Assembly (NCBI GenBank): GCA_902620895.1
Contig: CACNJU010000001.1
Location: forward strand, 56,951-120,950
Source: an uncultured Prochlorococcus sp.
GTDB taxonomy: Bacteria; Cyanobacteriota; Cyanobacteriia; PCC-6307; Cyanobiaceae
Length of the DNA: 64,000 nt
Direction of reading: 5' to 3'
Made by a program: the position numbers and the translations under genes. Below, piece after piece: positions 10,497-18,018 of this stretch (the first letter of the stretch is position 1; each line of letters opens with the position of its first letter). Below the pieces are notes generated by a model. The model saw nothing but the letters and a program-made list of their open reading frames with translations, searched no databases and was not told the DNA's origin.

Positions 10497-11150
10497 ATGA
10501 CAAATAAACTCAATCACGGAGAAAATTACTCTACATTAGTGATTCATAGCACAGATAATTCTTTTGGCTTTGGGTATAGAAAAAACAATGACCTAGAATC
10601 TGATGAGTTATTTATCAAGAAATTTGATAATGACCTTTGCAACAACTTAATAAATGATCTTAACAAATTCATTTCCAAAGAAAATTTACGAAAAATAAAT
10701 AAGTTATCTGTCAGCATAGGGCCAGCAAATTTTAATGCTTCACGACTAATTGTAGTTTTAGCAAGAACTATCTCACAACAAATAAATTGCCCTCTAGACA
10801 GTTTTAGTTCATTTGAAATAATGGCAAAAAGAATTGCATCAAAAAATAATATCTTAAGAAACAAAAAATCATTCTGGATTTTCAAAACTTTAAAGCGTAA
10901 GGGTTTTATTGCAGGTAAATACGAAATTTGCAGTAATGAAAGAAACTCCTCAGATCTAATCATTCGAGAAATAATTTTACCAAAAGTTGTCAAAGAACTT
11001 GATAGTAAAGAAATTTCTTTTGAAGCTACTTATGATGATAAAAAAGATTTGAAAGAACTATTAGATTTATCAAATAAAAATTTATTAAATTCAAATATCA
11101 CTTCCTGGAAAAAAGTTTTGCCTCTTTACCCTATTTCTCCAATTAACTAA
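10497..11150 (+). CDS. tsaB: TsaB-like tRNA threonylcarbamoyladenosine biosynthesis protein
   Basis: A 217-residue actin-like-fold protein recognised by VIHSTDNSFGFG near the N-terminus and SVSIGPANFNASRLIVVLAR (about residues 76-95), the counterpart of the GPGSFTGLRIG loop. TsaB partners with TsaD and TsaE for t6A37 modification of ANN-decoding tRNAs. The loop is degenerate compared with better-known TsaB proteins, in line with its scaffold role. Confidence is lower than for neighbours because overall conservation is weak. It converges with plsC, leaving 4 bases between the stops. Confidence 0.75.
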   Translation: MTNKLNHGENYSTLVIHSTDNSFGFGYRKNNDLESDELFIKKFDNDLCNNLINDLNKFISKENLRKINKLSVSIGPANFNASRLIVVLARTISQQINCPLDSFSSFEIMAKRIASKNNILRNKKSFWIFKTLKRKGFIAGKYEICSNERNSSDLIIREIILPKVVKELDSKEISFEATYDDKKDLKELLDLSNKNLLNSNITSWKKVLPLYPISPIN

Positions 11151-11154
11151 ATAT

Positions 11155-11775
11155 TCATCCAATCAAATTATTAATTTTATCTTGAAGGTGCATTGTTACA
11201 GAATTCAGATCATGTCTTGATGAACTTTGTGGAGGTTGAACAGGTTTCCCCACTTTAATAACTATTTTTGAAAACAAAGGAATAAAGCATCTAAATCTTA
11301 TTAGTCTATGTGAATTAACTATTGCAACAGGCAATAATAATTTTTGATTTTTAAAGGCTAATAATGCTGCACCTTGTTTGGGCTTATTCACTCGACCATT
11401 TTTTTGACGAGTGCCATCAATAAAAATTCCAATACTATTACCATCTGATAATTTCTTACAGGCTGTTTTAATTGTGTTTTTATCAGCAATTCCTCTTTTT
11501 ACAGGATACGCTCCACAAGCCTTGATAATAAAGCCAAGGAAAGGGATTCTAAAAAGCTCTGCCTTGGCCATAAAGGATATATTACGTCCAATGGCATGTC
11601 CTAATAAAGGAGGGTCAAGTAAAGAACCATGATTAGAAACCATGATAAAGGAATCTTTTTGCGGAATATTGTCTCTACCTATTAAATGACCTTTAAATAC
11701 AAATTTATAAATAGGAAATACAAAAAGCTTACTAACTAATTCATAGATTAATTTTTGAATAGTATGATTTTCCAT
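11155..11775 (-). CDS. plsC: 1-acyl-sn-glycerol-3-phosphate acyltransferase (PlsC family)
   Basis: A 206-residue membrane-associated acyltransferase making phosphatidic acid from lysophosphatidic acid. The catalytic motif is SNHGSLLDPPLL (HX4D, about residues 48-59). The acceptor-binding motif is in GAYPVKRGIADK (about 90-101), with FIDGTRQKNGR after it. It is the last gene of a leftward lipid cluster, 5 bases after fabD, so it is almost surely co-expressed with fabD, fabH and plsX. Start ATG at 11775. Confidence 0.92.
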   Translation of the reverse strand: MENHTIQKLIYELVSKLFVFPIYKFVFKGHLIGRDNIPQKDSFIMVSNHGSLLDPPLLGHAIGRNISFMAKAELFRIPFLGFIIKACGAYPVKRGIADKNTIKTACKKLSDGNSIGIFIDGTRQKNGRVNKPKQGAALLAFKNQKLLLPVAIVNSHRLIRFRCFIPLFSKIVIKVGKPVQPPQSSSRHDLNSVTMHLQDKINNLIG

Positions 11776-11780
11776 ACAAA

Positions 11781-12677
11781 TTAATAAGATATTTGATCAG
11801 AAGATGAAACTTGAGAAATTTTTACATCTTTAAGATGTCTTTTTACTAAACCGCTTAGTACATTAGAAGGGCCAATTTCGACAATATGAAGATCACTATC
11901 TTTTGCCATTAAATCCATAGTTTCTCGCCACCTCACTCCATTACACATTTGCTTTTCTAACCTAATTTTAAGCTCATTTGGATCGCTACATAGTGAAGGT
12001 TCATAATTACTTATTACAGGGAAAGAGGGATTGTTAAATTTAATCTTTTTTAAATACTCACAAAATTTTGATGAAGGTTCATTCATAAATGGCGAATGAA
12101 ATGCTCCTGAAACATTTAATTTCAAGAATCTTTTACAATCAATTTCTCTCGATAAATTATCTAAGGCTTCAGTAGATCCAGATAAGACAACTTGGGAAGA
12201 GCTATTATCATTAGCAATGACAATATCATCAATTTTTTGCACTAATAAATCAAGTTGATTTCTATCAAAACCAATTACTGCTGCCATAGATCCTTTCCCA
12301 GCATTGAGCATTAATTGAGACCTTTCTTTTATGAGAGAAACACAATCTTCGAATGAAAAAACATCGGAACAATATAATGCAGTGATTTCTCCAAGACTAT
12401 GTCCCGCAACATAAGTTGGTTTAAACCCATTTTCCTTTAATGCATCTAATAAAATTGATTCAACTAAAAAAAGACAAATTTGTGTATTTCTTGTGTTGTT
12501 CAAATCAAGAAGAGGATTTGTTGTTTCAGTATTTAATTCACAAATTTCAAATAAATTTCTCTCAAATATCTCAGAAGCATAACTAAACCTCTCTTTTGTG
12601 ATCGGCAGTTTTTCAATTTGTTTTGCCATTCCAATTTTTTGCGAACCCTGTCCAGGGAATACCCATGCAACTGTCAT
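11781..12677 (-). CDS. fabD: Malonyl-CoA:ACP transacylase (FabD)
   Basis: A 298-residue enzyme that loads malonyl groups onto acyl carrier protein. It shows the oxyanion-hole sequence VFPGQGSQ (residues 6-13), the nucleophile elbow AGHSLGE with Ser94, and the catalytic His in SGAFHSPFM (about residue 200). Length is normal. It follows fabH with an 18-base gap and precedes plsC by 5 bases. Confidence 0.96.
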   Translation of the reverse strand: MTVAWVFPGQGSQKIGMAKQIEKLPITKERFSYASEIFERNLFEICELNTETTNPLLDLNNTRNTQICLFLVESILLDALKENGFKPTYVAGHSLGEITALYCSDVFSFEDCVSLIKERSQLMLNAGKGSMAAVIGFDRNQLDLLVQKIDDIVIANDNSSSQVVLSGSTEALDNLSREIDCKRFLKLNVSGAFHSPFMNEPSSKFCEYLKKIKFNNPSFPVISNYEPSLCSDPNELKIRLEKQMCNGVRWRETMDLMAKDSDLHIVEIGPSNVLSGLVKRHLKDVKISQVSSSDQISY

Positions 12678-12695
12678 AATGTTCCTATTTTGTTT

Positions 12696-13703
12696 TTAAC
12701 CCCATTTAATTAGGGCTGCACCCCAACTTAGCCCAGCACCGAAACCACTTGTAGCAATAATATCATTTTGTTTAATTCTATAATCTCTTACAGCCTCATC
12801 CAACATTAGTGGAATTGTTGCTGCTGACGTATTGCCATATTTTTCTAAATTGCTAAGAATCTTTTCTCTGGGAATTTTTAACCTTTCTCCTACAGAATCC
12901 AATATTCTTTGATTAGCTTGATGCAACAAGAGCCAATCAACTTGATCAGAATTATATTTCATTTTTTTCAACAACTTTTGAAGAATTAGGGGTACTTCTT
13001 TAACTGCGAATTTATAAACTTCCTGACCATTCATCTGAATTGGAGAAAAACCTCCACTTAAAAAGTCAATTTCATCCACTATTGAATCCTTATTATTTTT
13101 TGATGGAAGATTAAGAAAAGAACCCCTCCCACCATCAGTTCTCATATCAAAACCTATAAAATTATCAAATTCATTTGTGGCTTCAATTGCTAATGCACCG
13201 GCACCATCTCCAAAGAGAATACAACTTCTTCTATCATTCCAATCAACAAAACTTGATAATTGATCTGCTCCAATAACAATAGCCCTTTTAAAACTACCCC
13301 CTTTTAAAAATTGTGAGGCTGTTATTAAGGCAAATAAAAAGCCACTACAAGCTGCAGTTAAATCGAAAGCTACAGCATTAGCTGCCCCTAATTTAGCTTG
13401 AATGGATGGGGCTGATCCAAATAAATCATGCGGAGTAGAAGTAGCTAAAACAATCAAATCAATCGTTTTAATATCCCAATTAGCCATTTCAATAGCAGTT
13501 AGAGCCGCCTTATAACCCATCTCAGTAACATTATCTCTCAAGCTAGAGATTCTTCTCTCAGAAATGCCAGTTCTAGATTTTATCCATTCATTGCTTGTAT
13601 CAACCTTTTGACTAATTTTGTGATTGGTTAAGATTTGATCAGGTACATAACTTCCGCTTCCCTTAAATGATATTCCAATCTGATTAAAATTTATTCCTTC
13701 CAA
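12696..13703 (-). CDS. fabH: 3-oxoacyl-ACP synthase III (FabH)
   Basis: A 335-residue ketosynthase III that starts fatty-acid chains by condensing acetyl-CoA with malonyl-ACP. The Cys-His-Asn triad is intact: Cys119 in DLTAACSGF, His in LLLHQANQRI, Asn in YGNTSAATIP. The N-terminus (MEGINFNQIGISFKGSGSYV) is a few residues longer than in E. coli FabH. It lies between plsX and fabD on the same strand, 53 bases after the plsX stop. Confidence 0.96.
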   Translation of the reverse strand: MEGINFNQIGISFKGSGSYVPDQILTNHKISQKVDTSNEWIKSRTGISERRISSLRDNVTEMGYKAALTAIEMANWDIKTIDLIVLATSTPHDLFGSAPSIQAKLGAANAVAFDLTAACSGFLFALITASQFLKGGSFKRAIVIGADQLSSFVDWNDRRSCILFGDGAGALAIEATNEFDNFIGFDMRTDGGRGSFLNLPSKNNKDSIVDEIDFLSGGFSPIQMNGQEVYKFAVKEVPLILQKLLKKMKYNSDQVDWLLLHQANQRILDSVGERLKIPREKILSNLEKYGNTSAATIPLMLDEAVRDYRIKQNDIIATSGFGAGLSWGAALIKWG

Positions 13704-13756
13704 AAGAGTTTTTTAGTTACTTATATTAGTCAAACATAAATTTGACTAAATATGTT

Positions 13757-15163
13757 TTATGAATTTAAAACTTGAAGCTTTTGAAGTTGATTTAAATTGT
13801 CCATAACATCATGATTTACGGCGGAGTGAGCCAAGCGAAGAGCACTAACTACAGATAAAGATTTGCTACTTCCATGACCAATAACACAAACACCATTCAC
13901 CCCAAGTAATAAAGCTCCTCCATGTTCAGCATGATCTAACCTTTTCTTAATTCTTAGTAGATTACTTTTTAAAAAAGCTGAACCAACTTTCCCCCGTCTT
14001 CCACGTGGAAGCTCAGATCTCAAAATATCTAATAAAACTCCTCCAACAGATTCAAGAAATTTCAATAATATATTTCCAGTAAATCCATCACAAACTACCA
14101 CATCAAAACTACCTGATAATACATCTCGTCCTTCACAATTACCTCCAAAATCAAAACTTTTTTCAGAAGATAATAATTCGAATGTTTTTAGTGATAAATC
14201 ATTACCTTTGCATTCTTCTTCTCCGATATTTAAAAGGCCAATTCTTGGTTTTTTTACTTGTAAGACATCTTTTGAATAAATATTACCCAATAGAGCAAAT
14301 TGATGCAGATAAGATGGCTTACAGTCAGTATTTGCTCCAACATCTAAAACTAATACCGGGCGAGTTTGATCCCTTGTTGGAAATAATGCTCCTATAGCTG
14401 GTCTCTCAATGCCTTTCAACCTCCCAATTCTAAATATGGCAGAAGCCATCATTGCACCTGAATTACCTGCTGAGTAGACAGCTTCAGCTTTATTATTTCT
14501 AACTAGATCCATTGCAACGTTTATACTTGCATTTTTCCTTTTTCTAACTGCAGTAGCTTCTTCATTCATCCCAATAGGTTCTCCACTATCAATTAATTCA
14601 AGACGATTGTTATGTATTTCATTTTCTAATAATTCTGCTAAACCAATTTTTTCTGCTGCATCTTTAACTTTTTCAATTTTGCCGACAAACTTTATATTTA
14701 TTGGAAATCTACTTATTGCTTCAAGGCAACCCTCAAGAATTGGACCAGGAGCATAATCTCCACCCATACCATCAACTGCGATCCAAATTCTTTTAGATTG
14801 AGATTCCTCCACCTTATCTAAAGTATTATCATTATTTTGTAATCTTTTTAATGGGTCAAAAACTAATGGTTGTAATGTATTTTTAGCTATTGTACTAGCA
14901 TTTGAAACAACACTGCTAGCAGTATTCACAACAGATTCAGCACTTGAAACTACATTACCTGCAACATTACCCGCAACATTACTAGCTGTGCTCACAACAG
15001 AACCAGCACCAGAAACTACATTCCCCGCAACATTACTAGCAGTTGCTGCAGAACTAGCAGCAGTATCTACTATAGAAGTCACAGCCGAATTTCTTTTGTA
15101 CCAAATAACTAATCTTCTAATAGCTCTGGACTTATTAATTTTGTGCGATGTTTCTTTCCCCAT
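13757..15163 (-). CDS. plsX: Phosphate acyltransferase PlsX with N-terminal repeat extension
   Basis: The C-terminal part, from about residue 125 (RIWIAVDGMGGDYAPGPILE), is a complete PlsX of about 344 residues, which converts acyl-ACP to acyl-phosphate for phospholipid synthesis. YSAGNSGAMMASA and DVGANTDCKP are typical. The first 125 residues are extra: a basic start (KSRAIRRLVIWYKRNS), then residues 33-97 as repeated Ala/Val/Ser/Asn/Gly units such as TASNVAGNVV, then an acidic linker. The repeat could form an amphipathic membrane-binding helix, which would suit a peripheral lipid enzyme; this is inference. The ATG at 15163 abuts the rpaB stop. An internal start near the core cannot be excluded. 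Confidence 0.93.
   Translation of the reverse strand: MGKETSHKINKSRAIRRLVIWYKRNSAVTSIVDTAASSAATASNVAGNVVSGAGSVVSTASNVAGNVAGNVVSSAESVVNTASSVVSNASTIAKNTLQPLVFDPLKRLQNNDNTLDKVEESQSKRIWIAVDGMGGDYAPGPILEGCLEAISRFPINIKFVGKIEKVKDAAEKIGLAELLENEIHNNRLELIDSGEPIGMNEEATAVRKRKNASINVAMDLVRNNKAEAVYSAGNSGAMMASAIFRIGRLKGIERPAIGALFPTRDQTRPVLVLDVGANTDCKPSYLHQFALLGNIYSKDVLQVKKPRIGLLNIGEEECKGNDLSLKTFELLSSEKSFDFGGNCEGRDVLSGSFDVVVCDGFTGNILLKFLESVGGVLLDILRSELPRGRRGKVGSAFLKSNLLRIKKRLDHAEHGGALLLGVNGVCVIGHGSSKSLSVVSALRLAHSAVNHDVMDNLNQLQKLQVLNS
14873..15067 (-). repeat. plsX: Degenerate in-frame repeat encoding Ala/Val/Ser/Asn-rich units in PlsX
   Basis: This stretch encodes roughly residues 33-97 of PlsX. At DNA level the word ACATTAC and variants of GCAACATTACC recur on the + strand near 14950-15040. 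At protein level the units begin TASNVAGN, TASNVAGN and TASSVVSN. Units are of unequal length, so this is internal duplication with decay, not a clean tandem array. No spacer-repeat structure is present, so it is not CRISPR. Confidence 0.8.
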
Positions 15164-15910
15164 TTATTTTCCATCAAAAGGAGCGATATCTACAATCCTT
15201 TGAAAAAGATATCCAGTACCTCTTGCTGTCAATATTAATTCAGGATTTGCTGGATCAGCTTCCAGTTTTGATCTTAATCTTGATATATGAACATCAACGA
15301 CTCTTGTATCTACATGCCTCTCTGGAGTGTATCCCCAAACTTCTTTCAAAATCTCCCCTCTACTAAATGGCTCTCCCGACTTACTCACCAAAAGCTCTAG
15401 GAGACTAAATTCCATACCAGTTAATCTAATTCTCTCATCACTTTTAAAAACTTGTCTTCTGTTTGTATCAATTTTTATATCCGTAACCAAAATTAATCCT
15501 GAATTAGGCATTCCAGGGATTTGCTCTTTATCGATTCTCCTAAGAACGCACCTAATTCTAGCTTCTAATTCCTTTGGGCTAAATGGTTTTACTACATAAT
15601 CATCTGCCCCTAATTCTAAACCTGTTATCCTATCAGCAACATCTCCTAATGCAGTTAACATAACAATAGGAACATCAGAATCTTTCCTTAATTCTTGACA
15701 AACTCCATAACCATCTAGCTTTGGCATCATCACGTCAAGTACTACTAAATCAGGTTCGTAATCTTTAAATAACTTTAGTGCTTCTTTCCCATCACTTGCA
15801 GTTACAACTTTGTAGCCAATCATGGAAAGACGTGTCTCCAGAATTCTTCTAATACTTGCTTCGTCATCTGCGACAAGTATAGTTTCTTTGGTTTGACTAG
15901 ATAGAGCCAT
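15164..15910 (-). CDS. rpaB: OmpR/PhoB-type response regulator RpaB (Ycf27)
   Basis: A 248-residue regulator. The receiver domain (residues 9-125) has acidic residues DDE at 15-17, phospho-acceptor Asp59 in VVLDVMMPKLDGYGVCQE, and KPFSPKELEAR. The C-terminal winged helix ends RVVDVHISRLRSKLEADP. The sequence LETRLSMIGY and the region after Asp59 match RpaB closely. Together with kinase NblS (Hik33), RpaB controls high-light and photosystem genes including hli genes. Its stop directly abuts the plsX start, so it heads the lipid gene row. Upstream it is divergent from radA across about 107 bases. Confidence 0.94.
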   Translation of the reverse strand: MALSSQTKETILVADDEASIRRILETRLSMIGYKVVTASDGKEALKLFKDYEPDLVVLDVMMPKLDGYGVCQELRKDSDVPIVMLTALGDVADRITGLELGADDYVVKPFSPKELEARIRCVLRRIDKEQIPGMPNSGLILVTDIKIDTNRRQVFKSDERIRLTGMEFSLLELLVSKSGEPFSRGEILKEVWGYTPERHVDTRVVDVHISRLRSKLEADPANPELILTARGTGYLFQRIVDIAPFDGK

Positions 15911-16017
15911 TTGTTTCTATTAGCTAATCAGTAAGAGAATTTATTATTTACCTAATCTAACTTGTAGAGGGGCAATATCCCAAACATTATAGCTCCATTA
16001 TTTAATTCAGAAAATAA

Positions 16018-17379
16018 ATGTCTAGCAAATTATCTACTTTTATTTGTCAGAATTGCGGATCTGAAACTTCTCAATACTTTGGTAAATGCCTTAATTGCAA
16101 CTCATGGAATTCTATTGTTGAAGAAATAAAAATTAAGAGCTCTAAATATCAAGAAAAAAAAGATATAAAAAAAAGTAAAAAATCTATACCGTTTAGTGAG
16201 ATCTCATCAAAAAAAATATCAAGATTTACGAGCGGGTTTAGGGAATTTGATAGAGTTCTTGGAGGTGGAATTGTACCTGGATCTGTTGTTTTACTTGGAG
16301 GAGAACCAGGCATAGGTAAAAGCACAATAGTTCTTCAATCAGCAGGGAAAATATCTCTCAAGGAAAAAGTTTTATACATAACTGCAGAAGAATCCTTAGA
16401 ACAAGTAAAAATTAGATGGGAAAGATTAAATCAAAAAAGCATTGATTTAAAAATTTTTGCAGAAACCAATTTATCTCTAATTATCGAAGAGATCAAACGC
16501 GTAAATCCAAGTTTCGCAATTGTTGATAGTATTCAGGCCATACATAATCATGAAATGCAAAGTTCTCCAGGATCGGTTTCTCAAGTCAGAGCATGTTCAT
16601 CTGAATTACAAAATCTTGCCAAAGACCATAATATTGCGGTTCTAATAATTGGTCATGTAACCAAAGATGGTGCTTTTGCTGGCCCTAAAACTCTTGAGCA
16701 TTTAGTTGATACAGTAATTAACTTTGAAGGAGATAATATTTCGTCTCATAGATTACTGAGAAGTATAAAAAATCGATTTGGATCGACCTTTGAGATTGGA
16801 ATATTTGAAATGCTTGAAGAGGGTTTACGAGAGATAAAAAACCCAAGTTCAATTTTTACAAATAAAGAAAATATTTCAGGTGTAACAACTACGATTACAA
16901 ATGAAGGCACTCGACCATTAGCAGTTGATATACAAGCACTGGTAAATAAAACTACCTACAGTAACCCAAGACGAACTACAACTGGAATTAGCATAAATAG
17001 ATTGCATCAAATTCTTGCTGTTATAGAGAAACATGTTGGGATAAAATTATCTGAATTTGATTGTTATGTAGCTACTGGTGGAGGTTTTGAGATTAATGAT
17101 CCATCATCTGACTTAGGTGTAGCAATATCAATTTTATCAAGTTTGAAAAATATTCCTCCTTTGGCAGATAGCTCATTTATTGGGGAATTGGGTTTGAGCG
17201 GTCAGGTTAGAAAATCGAATAACCTACGAACAAAGATAGAAGAAGCTGTAAGACTAGGGATCAAAAATATCGTAGTGCCAAAACTAGAGGAGGAATTAAA
17301 TAATAATTTTCAAAATTTAATAAATATCAAAGAGATATCCAATATTAAAGAAGCAGTTGATTATTCTTTATCAAAATAA
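16018..17379 (+). CDS. radA: DNA repair protein RadA
   Basis: A 453-residue RecA-like ATPase that helps process recombination intermediates. The N-terminal C4 zinc finger uses Cys10, 13, 24 and 27. Walker A is GGEPGIGKST (residues 94-103). The RadA-specific KNRFG motif is present in SIKNRFGSTFEIG, and the C-terminal Lon-like domain includes DCYVATGGGFEIND. All domains are intact. The ATG at 16018 sits directly before the zinc finger. It converges with ycf3, with 5 bases between the stops. Confidence 0.96.
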   Translation: MSSKLSTFICQNCGSETSQYFGKCLNCNSWNSIVEEIKIKSSKYQEKKDIKKSKKSIPFSEISSKKISRFTSGFREFDRVLGGGIVPGSVVLLGGEPGIGKSTIVLQSAGKISLKEKVLYITAEESLEQVKIRWERLNQKSIDLKIFAETNLSLIIEEIKRVNPSFAIVDSIQAIHNHEMQSSPGSVSQVRACSSELQNLAKDHNIAVLIIGHVTKDGAFAGPKTLEHLVDTVINFEGDNISSHRLLRSIKNRFGSTFEIGIFEMLEEGLREIKNPSSIFTNKENISGVTTTITNEGTRPLAVDIQALVNKTTYSNPRRTTTGISINRLHQILAVIEKHVGIKLSEFDCYVATGGGFEINDPSSDLGVAISILSSLKNIPPLADSSFIGELGLSGQVRKSNNLRTKIEEAVRLGIKNIVVPKLEEELNNNFQNLINIKEISNIKEAVDYSLSK

Positions 17380-17384
17380 AAAAA

Positions 17385-17906
17385 TCAAAGGTACATATCA
17401 ATTGAGCTTCGGCCTGAGTTTTTCAACCAATTCTCAATATCTAGATACCCACCTGGATAAAGTCTTACTGCTTTAGACCAGACTTCAGCAGCTTTATCAA
17501 ACCAAATATCTCTCTGATCTAAATCACCATTTTGCTCTGCATATCTTCCCCTTTTTTCATAAATTAAACCTATATTTTTCAAGCATGATGGCTGTTTAGG
17601 ATTTTCTACTAATGCTTTTTCATAAGTTTCAATAGACAAATCCTCTTCACCATTACTCATATATATTATTGCCATATTTTTTAAAGTCTCACCCCTATCA
17701 ATTTTATTTTCTTCAAGCAGTAAGCTCTCTTTGTAATACTCTAATGCTTCCGAATAATCTCCATTATTTTGTGCAGCTAAGCCATCTCTATAATAAATAT
17801 ATGCCTTTTTTTCTTTCTCAGCGATAGGCATTATTTTTACAATAGATTCAGCAATTACAGTAAAAGCTTTATCAATAAAATTGTCTCTGTTTTGATTACT
17901 AGGCAC
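17385..17906 (-). CDS. ycf3: Photosystem I assembly protein Ycf3
   Basis: A 173-residue TPR protein needed for assembly of photosystem I. The N-terminus [20 protein letters not shown] is diagnostic. TPR-like units follow at about residues 36-69 ([20 protein letters not shown]), 73-106 and 120-153. Length is normal for the family. It is divergent from the copper ATPase across 112 bases and convergent with radA. In plastids ycf3 has introns; there is none here. Confidence 0.96.
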   Translation of the reverse strand: MPSNQNRDNFIDKAFTVIAESIVKIMPIAEKEKKAYIYYRDGLAAQNNGDYSEALEYYKESLLLEENKIDRGETLKNMAIIYMSNGEEDLSIETYEKALVENPKQPSCLKNIGLIYEKRGRYAEQNGDLDQRDIWFDKAAEVWSKAVRLYPGGYLDIENWLKNSGRSSIDMYL

Positions 17907-18018
17907 TGCTCAAAATCTAATGAAATTAATATAGTAATTTAAAAAATAACTATTTAAAAAGACTATTACATTTATTATTATAGTTAAATATAACGTCAAG
18001 CATTAATTTGCTTCTATT

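Noticed and set aside
14873..15067. Possible CRISPR-like repeat array
   Set aside because: Units are short, irregular, in frame with plsX and lack spacers; explained as coding repeats.
14988..15203. Plus-strand ORF rich in Ala and Thr over the plsX repeat
   Set aside because: It is the antisense reading of the PlsX repeat units and spans the plsX/rpaB junction; no independent start signal or family.
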